43,769 nucleotides of DNA, from the NCBI GenBank assembly GCA_964579135.1, contig CAZOFD010000013.1, positions 1 through 43,769 on the forward strand. The letters run 5' to 3'. Shown here piece by piece: positions 23,343-31,400 of the stretch. The translations under genes and the position numbers were made by a program. The notes beneath the pieces were generated by a model. That model saw only the letters and a program-made list of their open reading frames with translations. It was not told the origin of the DNA and made no database searches. Within the stretch, counting starts at the first letter, position 1, and the number at the start of each line of letters is the position of its first letter. The DNA comes from CAG-390 sp964579135. GTDB taxonomy: Bacteria > Bacillota > Clostridia > Oscillospirales > CAG-272.

Positions 23343-24707
23343 ATGAAACCACGTAACGTATCGACCGAAAAGCACGAATCGAAAAAAAAGCACGCCCTCT
23401 TCGACACGGCAAAAAAATCGTTAACCTCGTTATTTCTCTCTCTGCTGATTTTTTTACCGTCGTTGCCGACCGTTGCCGCCGAGGCGCCCCCGAGCGGCAC
23501 GTCGCTCTTGTCGCCCGCTATGGAAATAATAGCCGGCGAGTGCCCTCTCGTCAAAAGCACCTCGCCGCGTCGGGAAGCCGTCTTTACCGCGGAAGATTTC
23601 GATCTTATCGTCGGCAACGACGTAAAAACGATAACTCTTACGAAACGCCCCGACGAAAGCGTCGGGCAACTTTTGCTGGGCTCTACCGTCGTCCCCGTAG
23701 GGCAAAAGCTGACCTCCGCGGCGCTGTCGCGACTTGCGTTCGTGCCGAGCGACGCGGTATCCGACGGCGAGCAAACGGTATTTCGCTTTACCGCCGACGG
23801 CTCGCCGTATGAATTCGCCTGCTACGTGGGGATATACTCCGACTCCGACAACGCTCCGCCGAGCGTAACTTGCGCCACCGAGGCGTCTCTGCGTGCGACG
23901 GCGTATACCGATTGCGCCTGCGGCGGTCTGCTGGCGGGGGAAGACCCCGACGGAGACGAACTTACGTATATTATAACGTCGTACCCCCGCCACGGCGGCG
24001 TCGTGCTGCAAAACGCCGCCGTCGGGAGTTATCTTTACACCCCGCTCGACGGTTATACGGGCAAAGACGATTTTTCCTACACGGTGCGCGACTCGCGCGG
24101 CAATTTTGCCGCCTCGGAAGCCAAGGTCACGCTTACCGTTTCGCGCCACACGGCAAACGTTGACTTTTCGGACGTCGCGGGCGGCGACAAATGCAACGCG
24201 ATAACAGCCGTTTCGGCGGGAGTTATGAGCGGAAAGCAAATGGGCGACCTCTTATGTTTCGACCCCGACGGCAGCGTAAGCCGAGCGGAGCTTTTGGTCG
24301 CTCTTATGTCCGCGGCGGGGATACGGGATCTGCCCGACGTCGCAAGCACGCCTTTTGACGACGACGGCGATATTCCCGCGGCAATAAAGCCCTACGTCGC
24401 GGCGGCATACGAACTCGGATACACAAGCGGCTGGATCAAAAACGGCTTGCATACGTTCTCCCCCGACGAGTGCGTAACCGCGGCGGAAGCCGCCGTGATG
24501 ACAGCCGCCATCCTCTCCCTACCATCTCGCGACGCCGTCCCCGCCTCCGTAGGCGACGGCATACCGTCGTGGGCAAAAAGCGCGCTCTCTTCGCTGACGG
24601 CTGCAGGCATATCTCTCGGCGAACGAGGTGACGTTTCCGCCTCGACTTTGCTCGATCGACGCGGCGCGGCGTCGCTCGTTTGCGCCGTCATTCGCTGCTC
24701 TAATTAG
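23343..24707 (+). CDS. S-layer homology surface protein with cadherin-like domain
   Basis: 454 residues. A signal peptide (TSLFLSLLIFLPSLPTVAAEA, preceded by a basic segment) leads to an unassigned domain to about 190. Residues about 196-268 resemble a cadherin-like/Big_9 beta domain: EDPDGDELTYIITSYPRHG, YTPLDGYTGKDDFSYTVRD. Residues about 272-454 hold three SLH modules (VDFSDVAGG..NAITAVSAGVMSG; KPYVAAAYELGYTSGW; PSWAKSALSSLTAAGIS), which bind cell-wall polymers. So this is a wall-attached exported protein. ATG 23343 has CGGAG seven bases upstream; the frame is open 38 codons further up but that part looks non-coding. No convincing promoter was found in the 107 bases between it and the divergent rluA promoter. 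Function beyond attachment is unknown. Confidence 0.88.
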   Translation: MKPRNVSTEKHESKKKHALFDTAKKSLTSLFLSLLIFLPSLPTVAAEAPPSGTSLLSPAMEIIAGECPLVKSTSPRREAVFTAEDFDLIVGNDVKTITLTKRPDESVGQLLLGSTVVPVGQKLTSAALSRLAFVPSDAVSDGEQTVFRFTADGSPYEFACYVGIYSDSDNAPPSVTCATEASLRATAYTDCACGGLLAGEDPDGDELTYIITSYPRHGGVVLQNAAVGSYLYTPLDGYTGKDDFSYTVRDSRGNFAASEAKVTLTVSRHTANVDFSDVAGGDKCNAITAVSAGVMSGKQMGDLLCFDPDGSVSRAELLVALMSAAGIRDLPDVASTPFDDDGDIPAAIKPYVAAAYELGYTSGWIKNGLHTFSPDECVTAAEAAVMTAAILSLPSRDAVPASVGDGIPSWAKSALSSLTAAGISLGERGDVSASTLLDRRGAASLVCAVIRCSN

Positions 24708-24890
24708 GGCACTCGGGCAGACGTCGGACGTTTTTCGATCTCCGCGCAGCAAACGAGGAGGGTTGCTGCGTTATCCCCGTGTCGCCCTAAGAACACGCGC
24801 TTTACGCCTCACGAAGCACTGCGCGATAACGGCAACGCCCCGCGCCGCCGATCCTCAATAAACGGTGCCGCGCCCGTCTGCGCCGGCTCA

Positions 24891-24930
24891 AACCAAAAGA
24901 TTCCCCGCCGTGACCACGGCGGGGAATCTT
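24891..24930 (-). terminator. Terminator of typA, possibly shared with the SLH gene
   Basis: AAGATTCCCCGCCG (24897-24910) pairs with CGGCGGGGAATCTT (24917-24930). On the minus strand TTTTGGTTTG follows, on the plus strand a T-run appears only 12 bases later. Nothing else is seen in the gap 24708-24974. Confidence 0.75.
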
Positions 24931-24974
24931 GCGCTCGGTACGATTTTTTAACGAAAAAACGGCAAGCAAGCGCA

Positions 24975-26819
24975 TCAGTTTGCGGAAAGTCCGCGCTTGA
25001 TACGGCTCTGCGCCTTAAGACGCGTTTCGGTATCGAGTATCCTCTTGCGTATCCTTATCGAAACGGGCGTTACCTCTATCAGTTCGTCCTCTCCGATAAA
25101 TTCAATAGCCTCCTCGAGGCTGAAGACGACGGGCGGCGTAAGCAAAAGCTTTTCGTCCGCGCCAGCAGAACGAATAGCCGTCAACTGCTTTTTCTTGCAG
25201 GGATTGAGCGTTATATCCTCCATTTTCGGGCACTCGCCGACGACCTGCCCCATATAAACGGGCATTCCGGGCGACAGGAACATTCTTCCTCTGTCTTGGC
25301 AATTGTAAAGACCGTACGACGTGGTCTCTCCGTCCTCGCTCGCAACGAGCGAGCCCGTAAATCTCACGGGAACGTCGCCGCGGTAAGGCTCGTATTTGTC
25401 GAAAACGGAATTAAGTATCCCCTCGCCGCGAGTATCCGTCATAAACTTTGTGCGATAACCCAAAAGACATCTTGTGGGGATGGAGTATTCGATGCGCATA
25501 CGAACGCCGTGCTGCGACATCTCGAGCAGTTCGCCCTTGCGCTGACCGAGTTTTTCTATAACCGCGCCGACGTACTGATCGGGCACGTCGATCGTTACGC
25601 GTTCGATAGGCTCGCACTTGACCCCGTCGATCTCCTTATAGAGCACGCGCGGAGTCGAGCAAGCAAGCTCGTAGCCCTCTCGGCGCATATTTTCGATAAG
25701 TATCGAAAGATGCATTTCGCCTCGTCCGGCAACGCAAAAGTTGTCCGTCGTATCGCCGTCGCTGACACGGAGCGAAACGTCTTTCAGCAGTTCGCGATAA
25801 AGGCGATCGCGTATCTGGCGGGAGGTAACGAACTTGCCCTCGCGCCCCGCAAACGGGCTGTCGTTAACGGAGATGGTCATCTCTATGGTCGGCTCGCTGA
25901 CCTTAACGAACTCAAGAGGTTCGGGTGCGGTAAGCGAGGTTACGGTATCGCCTATGGTTATGTCTCCGGCTCCGGAGAAAGCGACGATGTCGCCCATCTT
26001 CGCCTCTTCCACAGGCACGCGGCGCAAACCGTCTATCTGATAGAGCGAAACGATGCGAACGCGCTTGGGTTTGTCGCCCGAGTGATAGTTGCAAACGTAC
26101 ACGTCCTGATTCTGCTTAAGCGTGCCGCGCTCGATACGTCCGATACCGATCCTGCCGACGTATTCGTTATAGTCTATCGAAGAAACGAGAAGCTGCAGTT
26201 CTCCGTCGGGGTCGCCCACCGGCGCGGGAATGTAATCTATTATAGTCTCGAAAAGAGGCTTGAGATCCGTGCCGGCAACCGAAGCGTCGCGCGAGGCGGT
26301 ACCGGCTCTGCCCGAGCAGTAAAGGAACGGGCTGTCAAGCTGTTCTTCGCTTGCGTCGAGTTCGAGGAGAAGCTCGAGCACCTCGTCCTCTACCTCGCTT
26401 ATTCTTGCGTCGGGCTTATCTATCTTGTTGATGACTACGATAACGGGGTGATTCAGTTCGAGAGCGCGCTTGAGAACGAAGCGCGTTTGGGGCATAGGTC
26501 CCTCTGCCGCGTCGACAAGCAAAATAACTCCGTTTACCATTTTAAGAACACGCTCGACCTCTCCGCCGAAATCCGCGTGCCCCGGAGTGTCAACGATATT
26601 AATCTTCACGTCTCCGTAATGAACGGCTGTGTTTTTCGCAAGAATGGTTATGCCGCGCTCGCGCTCGATATCATTGGAGTCCATAACGCGTGTGACCGTT
26701 TCCTGGTTTTGGCGATATATACCGCCCTGCTTCAGCATCTCATCAACAAGGGTGGTCTTTCCGTGGTCGACGTGGGCGATGATAGCAATGTTACGCAGAT
26801 CGTTTCTCGTGATGTTCAT
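24975..26819 (-). CDS. typA: Translational GTPase TypA/BipA
   Basis: 614 residues, full family length. NIAIIAHVDHGKTTLVDEML is the P-loop, RERGITILAKN is switch I, DTPGHADFGGEVERVL switch II and NKIDKPDAR the guanine motif. The C-terminal part has the EF-G-like domains and the BipA-specific end. It binds 70S ribosomes and helps assembly and stress translation. ATG 26817-26819 has GGGAG eight bases upstream; a GTG three codons earlier overlaps that site and is unlikely. Monocistronic. Confidence 0.97.
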   Translation of the reverse strand: MNITRNDLRNIAIIAHVDHGKTTLVDEMLKQGGIYRQNQETVTRVMDSNDIERERGITILAKNTAVHYGDVKINIVDTPGHADFGGEVERVLKMVNGVILLVDAAEGPMPQTRFVLKRALELNHPVIVVINKIDKPDARISEVEDEVLELLLELDASEEQLDSPFLYCSGRAGTASRDASVAGTDLKPLFETIIDYIPAPVGDPDGELQLLVSSIDYNEYVGRIGIGRIERGTLKQNQDVYVCNYHSGDKPKRVRIVSLYQIDGLRRVPVEEAKMGDIVAFSGAGDITIGDTVTSLTAPEPLEFVKVSEPTIEMTISVNDSPFAGREGKFVTSRQIRDRLYRELLKDVSLRVSDGDTTDNFCVAGRGEMHLSILIENMRREGYELACSTPRVLYKEIDGVKCEPIERVTIDVPDQYVGAVIEKLGQRKGELLEMSQHGVRMRIEYSIPTRCLLGYRTKFMTDTRGEGILNSVFDKYEPYRGDVPVRFTGSLVASEDGETTSYGLYNCQDRGRMFLSPGMPVYMGQVVGECPKMEDITLNPCKKKQLTAIRSAGADEKLLLTPPVVFSLEEAIEFIGEDELIEVTPVSIRIRKRILDTETRLKAQSRIKRGLSAN

Positions 26820-26863
26820 TTTACACACTCCCGAATTTTTATGCTACTTTACAAATACATTAC

Positions 26864-26869
26864 ATTATA
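26864..26869 (-). promoter_or_regulatory. -10 box of the typA promoter
   Basis: On the minus strand TATAAT stands 45 bases before the typA start, preceded by two long T-tracts (plus-strand A-tracts 26873-26892) in place of a consensus -35 box. The T-tracts may act as an UP-like or bent element. Confidence 0.6.
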
Positions 26870-27239
26870 TCACAAAAAAAAGCAAAAAAAAATACCGTTG
26901 CGACAGAATTTTCGATTTTGCAAGCGAATTATTTAGGGCGTTTTGCACAATTTTGCGTATTTCGGCGTTTTCGTCGTCACCGAGATACGCGTTGCGGATA
27001 TTCGTGCGGCGCAAAAAGCACCCGGCGGACACAAAGAGACAAGCACACCTTGAAGCCCGCGGCAAAAGATCGGCAACCGCGCAACGGCATCCGACCGAAC
27101 TAAAAAAGGCTGATAACGTCTCACAAGTACGCCGCAGATGCCTGCGACGCTCCGATAAAAGCAAATATTCGACCTACGTCTCCGAGAACGCAAGTTTTCA
27201 AGTTTATCAAACTTGGCTTCGACAATAATAAAACTCTCT

Positions 27240-27354
27240 AACAAGCGTATCACGCGAACGTTCCACCTCGATTTTAGACGTCAATCAAGTGGAATTCGCT
27301 CGACTCAGTTCAAACGTCGCCTGCAGTTTCGTTAGACTCCCATCTAACGTTTTT
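27240..27354 (+). ncRNA. Candidate small RNA ended by an orphan terminator
   Basis: CGTTAGA (27330-27336) pairs with TCTAACG (27343-27349) and TTTTT follows, a clean terminator with no gene upstream on this strand, since typA points away. Just before it GCGAA-CG-TTCCAC (about 27256-27268) pairs with GTGGAA-TTCGC (about 27290-27300), an 11-bp bulged stem. AATAAT at 27224-27229 could be a -10 box, but the -35 is poor. Nothing else is seen in 26870-27239, apart from a CAAGTTT/AAACTTG repeat at about 27199-27216. Confidence 0.3.
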
Positions 27355-27439
27355 GCGTTAACTACGCTTGTATTTCGATACTTGTCCAACGTTTTTAAGG
27401 TTTATGTATAAAAGGTTAGATGTATGTTCGAAAAATCGC

Positions 27440-27485
27440 TTGACTTTTCTTTATTTATATGATATATTTCAAACTGATACAGTTT
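27440..27485 (+). promoter_or_regulatory. Promoter and operator-like palindrome of the ArsR-type gene
   Basis: TTGACT (27440-27445) and TATATT (27463-27468) have a 17-base spacer. AAACTG-ATA-CAGTTT (27471-27485) is a perfect inverted repeat covering the expected start of transcription, a good place for autorepression by the gene product. Confidence 0.8.
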
Positions 27486-27498
27486 AAAGTATATGTAA

Positions 27499-27590
27499 CG
27501 TTTGTGTTTTGCCGAGAAATTAGCGGCGCCGAGTGCCAAACCGGCGCACAAACGGAATTTTATGCTCGCGCCGAAGCACTTTAGGCAAAA
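27499..27590 (+). ncRNA. Structured leader with two alternative long pairings
   Basis: Within the 230-base leader of the ArsR-type gene, CGTTTGTG (27499-27506) can pair with CACAAACG (27547-27554). Alternatively TTTTGCC (27507-27513) pairs with GGCAAAA (27584-27590), enclosing AGTGC/GCACT (27532-27536 with 27576-27580) and CGGCGC/GCGCCG (27542-27547 with 27568-27573). The two folds share base 27547 and cross each other, so they are either exclusive or form a pseudoknot. It matches no riboswitch class known to me. Confidence 0.4.
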
Positions 27591-27717
27591 TCTCCGCACG
27601 TAACGCGCGAACGGAAAAAGGTCAAAAAACGCTTGTCCCTCAAACGCCGCTTGAGCAAATCGCAAATAAAACGACAAAAGAAAATCCAAAAAACAAAAAT
27701 CCGAAACGGAGAAGAAT

Positions 27718-28827
27718 ATGGAAGTCATTCTTTTAAAAGAGCCGAATCTGGTATTTGAAATAACGACTTTGCTTTGCAACAGCCAAACGGGAAGATCGTG
27801 CCGCGAACTGAAACAGGCGATACACAAAAAATTTGCCATTGACGAAAACGTACTCAACAGTTGTTTCGATCCCATAATAGAACTCTCGGACTACGTTTTC
27901 GACGGCGTACGCGCATCCGCCGATCCCGCCGCTATGCAATTTCTGTTCGGGCAGCACTCTTCGCTCAAAGGATGTTTTGCGAATTACCTCACCCACGACG
28001 TGTGCCGCTTGCCGCAGAGTGACCTCCGCTCGAGCATCGAAACCGTGCGGCAGCAGTCGCCCGCAGTGTTTTTCGTTAACCTCTCGTCGATACTCACGGC
28101 TGAGTTTGCTCCGGGCGACGATTCCGGCGTTATCACTAATTTCGGGGAACTGTTTTCCTTTATAGATAAAATGCCGATCCCCGAAGATGAAAAATTTCAG
28201 CTTTGTCGCCTATACAATAATTTCGAAGAATACAGAAACGTTCTTGCGGACATACTCACTCGCGCAGGGGAACTTTTCGAGCAAAAATACGAATCCGCAA
28301 AGCACTACATCGGTTGGTTTTTGGGTGCGATATCCGAACCGCTGAAAAACGGCGGCGCGAAATTTATCGAAAACAACTACTCGTTGACAATCCCGCCGTC
28401 TGTCGACACGCTGTATCTGCGCCCCTCGATCGCAATGTGCAACACAACCCAGTATTTGATGAGCTACACATCCGAGGAAGTCAACGACTGCCTTTACGTA
28501 GGCGTGCTTTTCGAGCCGTTGCGGGAGATAACCGACGTTTCCACGGTCGACGAGCGACTGTGCCGCGGACTTCGAACTATGGGAGACAGCAGAAAATTCG
28601 AAATACTCAAATTGCTCTGTGACGGGCCGAAATACGGGCAACAGATAGCGTCGCTGCTCGACCTTTCGACGGCAACGGTATCGCACCATATGGGATTGCT
28701 GCTCGAGGCGGGATTTGTGGAGATAAAACGCGAATCCAACAGAATATATTACGCCCTAAACCGCAAAAAAATCAGAGATTTTATCAACGAACTCTCCGCT
28801 TCTCTGCTCTTTTCCGAGGCAAAATAG
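27718..28827 (+). CDS. ArsR-family winged-helix regulator with large N-terminal domain
   Basis: 369 residues. Residues about 280-365 are an ArsR-type winged helix: LRTMGDSRKFEILKLLCDGP, YGQQIASLLDLSTATVSHHM as the recognition unit, then the wing ESNRIYYALN. The first 270 residues are alpha-rich and not a domain that I recognise; similar long ArsR-like proteins occur in Firmicutes. Ordinary ArsR metal repressors are about 100 residues, so the extra domain may sense a ligand or partner. No ArsR-type CxC metal motif is visible in the helix. GGAG six bases before ATG 27718. It has its own strong promoter, a palindromic site and a structured leader. No terminator is evident behind it. Confidence 0.85.
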   Translation: MEVILLKEPNLVFEITTLLCNSQTGRSCRELKQAIHKKFAIDENVLNSCFDPIIELSDYVFDGVRASADPAAMQFLFGQHSSLKGCFANYLTHDVCRLPQSDLRSSIETVRQQSPAVFFVNLSSILTAEFAPGDDSGVITNFGELFSFIDKMPIPEDEKFQLCRLYNNFEEYRNVLADILTRAGELFEQKYESAKHYIGWFLGAISEPLKNGGAKFIENNYSLTIPPSVDTLYLRPSIAMCNTTQYLMSYTSEEVNDCLYVGVLFEPLREITDVSTVDERLCRGLRTMGDSRKFEILKLLCDGPKYGQQIASLLDLSTATVSHHMGLLLEAGFVEIKRESNRIYYALNRKKIRDFINELSASLLFSEAK

Positions 28828-28955
28828 TCGACAACACCGCCACGCCGCTTTCACGGCGCTTCCGCACGGAAATACAATATACTTTAAAAAATCGCTTTTT
28901 CCGTTATTATATTACATCCGAATAAACGAAAAAATGCTCGAAAATCGGTATCAAA

Positions 28956-29621
28956 ATGAAAAATCCCAAAAAATCAAAACTCGTAATATTCGACCTTGAC
29001 GGCACGCTTGCCGACACGATGCCGATCGGTGCGCTTGCTATGAACCGCGCACTCCGCAAGCTCGGCTATCCGCCCGTCTCGACTCAAGCCGTTTTCGCGG
29101 CAACGGGCAACGGCGCGAGAAAACTTTGCGAACGGCTCTTGCCGAAAAACTCGGCAACACCCGAAGCAACGAGCCAACTGCTCGAAGTATACTCAAGAGA
29201 ATATGACAGCGCGATATGCACGCCGACCAAAATCTACGACGGGATCGAGCTCTTGCTGCAAAAACTTGTCGAATCGGGCAAAATGACCGCCGTCGTTTCC
29301 AACAAACCCGAAGCGTTAACTCAAAAAGTCGTGCCGTACCTTTTTCCGCACGTCAAATTCTCCGCGGTTCGCGGTGCCCGTGACGACGTACCGATGAAAC
29401 CCGACCCCACGGTTGCACTCGAATTATGCTCCGCCCTCGACGTCACGCCATCCGACGTCGCAATGGTCGGCGACAGCGAGACAGACCTTGAGTTCGCCGT
29501 CAATGCCGGACTTTTCCCGATTTCCGTCACTTGGGGATACAGACGTCGCGACGCTCTCATTAGCGCGGGCGCAACCGTTCTCGCGGATACTACCGCGAAA
29601 TTGCTGAGTTTGTTGCTGTAA
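28956..29621 (+). CDS. HAD-superfamily phosphatase, phosphoglycolate phosphatase-like
   Basis: 221 residues, HAD subfamily IA. VIFDLDGTLADT (motif I with both aspartates), VVSNKPE (motif II region), KPDPTVALEL (motif III lysine) and MVGDSETDLEFA (motif IV) are in order with a helical cap between I and II. It hydrolyses a small phosphoester; Gph-like proteins act on phosphoglycolate, but substrate cannot be inferred. The ribosome site before ATG 28956 is weak. A TATATT at 28908-28913 may be the -10 box. Confidence 0.88.
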   Translation: MKNPKKSKLVIFDLDGTLADTMPIGALAMNRALRKLGYPPVSTQAVFAATGNGARKLCERLLPKNSATPEATSQLLEVYSREYDSAICTPTKIYDGIELLLQKLVESGKMTAVVSNKPEALTQKVVPYLFPHVKFSAVRGARDDVPMKPDPTVALELCSALDVTPSDVAMVGDSETDLEFAVNAGLFPISVTWGYRRRDALISAGATVLADTTAKLLSLLL

Positions 29622-29983
29622 GCTATACAAAGAACTTCTTCGCAAGTTTTAAGAGTTTTTTCACGCGATGCGTCTCATTTAAACAGTTGCCGTTTAACAA
29701 AGCCGGCGCAACGAAATTACGTTGCCGTCACCCGAAGGCACAGCGGCGGTCAAACGCGTCGGAGCGAAAAGCAAAAAACGCCAGCTCCGTAAAGAGGCGG
29801 GCATTTTTCCGAAAAACAAAGATATCAACGCGGCGCAACACAGAGTTGCGTCGGACGTTATTTTAATCGCACTCCCCGTCTGCGGCGTGAACGGCGTCAC
29901 CTCGGGCGGATAGAAGAGCTCGAAAATATGGTAAGATCCCGGCAAGCGCCGACAACACGGTGCAACTTTTATGGAGAAACGTT
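29622..29983. other. Gap without a clear gene; possible sorting-signal remnant on minus strand
   Basis: A weak AACTT/AAGTT hairpin with T-runs at about 29633-29662 may end the HAD transcript. On the minus strand 29694-29945 reads VTPFTPQTGSAIK followed by a short hydrophobic run and later basic residues, like a decayed sortase signal, but there is no gene body. Confidence 0.3.
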
Positions 29984-30202
29984 ATGAAAACGAAAAACAT
30001 CGGCACATTTTTACAAACTATATGCATCTTGCTTATTATCGGCTTTGCAGTAAGATTGGGCGCGGATTATCTCAAATACGACGCCGCAACCGCGTCTGTG
30101 CCGTTTTATTCGTATATCATCGAAAGAGCGCTTGAATTTATCCTGCCCTCCGTTATAGTATTTATTGCGGGAAAGATCGCAAAGGAAAAGTGCTCAAAAT
30201 AA
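29984..30202 (+). CDS. Small two-helix membrane protein, uncharacterised
   Basis: 72 residues. Two membrane segments (TFLQTICILLIIGFAVRLG; ALEFILPSVIVFIAGKIA) flank a short loop DYLKYDAATASVPFYSYIIE. I recall similar small Clostridia proteins with a (D)YxxY...PF...RAxEFxxPS pattern, without known function. ATG 29984 has GGAG seven bases upstream; a longer frame from 29960 lacks this. Stands alone. Confidence 0.7.
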   Translation: MKTKNIGTFLQTICILLIIGFAVRLGADYLKYDAATASVPFYSYIIERALEFILPSVIVFIAGKIAKEKCSK

Positions 30203-30305
30203 ACGCCGCACCTCGTTTTGCGCAATGAAAAAACGATATACGGCAAAACGGCGAAAAACTTGCGCCGAGCCCCATCTGCGCAAGATCGCAACAAACGTTC
30301 GCCGA

Positions 30306-30343
30306 CAAAAAACTCCGCCGCGGCAAAATGCCGCGGCGGAGTT
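30306..30343 (-). terminator. Minus-strand terminator, probably of the radC transcript
   Basis: AACTCCGCCGCGGCA (30311-30325) and its complement (30329-30343) form a 15-bp stem; on the minus strand TTTTTTGTC follows. The radC stop is about 240 bases upstream of it. Confidence 0.75.
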
Positions 30344-30429
30344 TCGCTTTGACAGGTATTGTTTTCGGGAGCTTCGACCCGTCTCGGCTGAATACGCAAA
30401 TCATACGCTCGTCGCACCGCGTCGCAAGC

Positions 30430-30486
30430 CGATATGTCGCGGCGGCGGTCGCTCCCTCTGCCACTGACAGCCGCCGCGACATATCG
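30430..30486. repeat. 17-bp perfect inverted repeat, not a terminator
   Basis: CGATATGTCGCGGCGGC (30430-30446) is repeated inverted at 30470-30486 around a 23-base loop. No T-run follows on either strand. It lies in the 379-base gap between the small membrane protein and radC, where I see no gene. Confidence 0.8.
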
Positions 30487-30581
30487 ACGCGCGGAACAAA
30501 CACTGCGTTTGCCGTTTCGTTTACCGACCACCGCAAGCGACAGCCGATTTTTCTTTGTTTAATTTCTCCGCACGCACGCGC

Positions 30582-31400
30582 TTATTTGAGCCTATGAACA
30601 AGCGAGGAGGCGACGTAACGCTCTCTGATGGGAGCGGTAATGTCCTTTTCGGCATCGACCGGCTCGCCCTCGTCGTAAAATCTTTCGGCAAGATCCAGCG
30701 GATCCGACGAACAATAACTGCTGCGTCTTTTGCCGACTATCGGAGTGTAGTACCTGCCGCTGATAACGAGATGATCTATCAAAGAGATATTCACCATCTC
30801 AAGCGCTTGCTCCATATATCCGGTCAACGAAACATCGTCTTGCGACGGGATTGCGTTACCGTTCGGATGATTGTGCGCGAATATAACGGCAGACGCCTTT
30901 TTCTTGATTGCCGCTTCGATTAAGCTGCGCATTTGGATATTTACGGCATTAACCGCACCTTTGGCAACCAAAACCGTATCCAAGAGCCGCATAGAGTTGT
31001 CGAAAAGCATAACGTAAGCCTGCTCTTCGGCAGCTCCGATATACAGATTTATAAAATGCTGCGCCACTTTGTCGATGGTATCGTAAACGTAGTGCTTGAC
31101 CTCTTTGTCGCGCGCATAAGCGCGATTGACGCCGAGGCAAAGTTTAAACAGCAACGCCGTTCTGCGCCCGACCCCTTCGACCGACAAAAGTTCCTCAAAA
31201 TCCGCGTCAAGCACCCCGGCAAGCGAGCCGAATCGCTCTATCAGCCTGTGACTGAGGTCGTTAACGTCCTTTTGAGGTATCGCATAGTAAAGAAGCAGCT
31301 CGACCAATTCGTGCGGACTGAATGAATCGCTCCCAGACTGCAGGTACCGCTCTCGCATACGATCGCGGTGACCTGCATGATAGTGAGCTTTATCTTTCAT
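30582..31400 (-). CDS. radC: RadC-family JAB/MPN domain protein
   Basis: 272 residues. The N-terminal part has helix-hairpin-helix segments (HELVELLLYYAIPQKDV; LLSVEGVGRRTALLFKL). The C-terminal JAB1/MPN metalloprotease-like domain has FAHNHPNGNAIPSQDDV, the HxHP-S-D zinc motif. Despite the name, a DNA repair role for RadC is not established. Its ATG overlaps the guaB stop (31397-31400), so it is translationally coupled to guaB. Confidence 0.93.
   Translation of the reverse strand: MKDKAHYHAGHRDRMRERYLQSGSDSFSPHELVELLLYYAIPQKDVNDLSHRLIERFGSLAGVLDADFEELLSVEGVGRRTALLFKLCLGVNRAYARDKEVKHYVYDTIDKVAQHFINLYIGAAEEQAYVMLFDNSMRLLDTVLVAKGAVNAVNIQMRSLIEAAIKKKASAVIFAHNHPNGNAIPSQDDVSLTGYMEQALEMVNISLIDHLVISGRYYTPIVGKRRSSYCSSDPLDLAERFYDEGEPVDAEKDITAPIRERYVASSLVHRLK

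Noticed and set aside
25296..26936. 546-codon open frame opposite typA
   Set aside because: Shadow of typA, which has all GTPase motifs; codon phase effects in GC-rich genes explain it.
27402..27875. 157-codon minus-strand frame across the ArsR promoter and leader
   Set aside because: It covers a strong promoter, a palindrome and a structured leader on the other strand, and has no recognisable domain.
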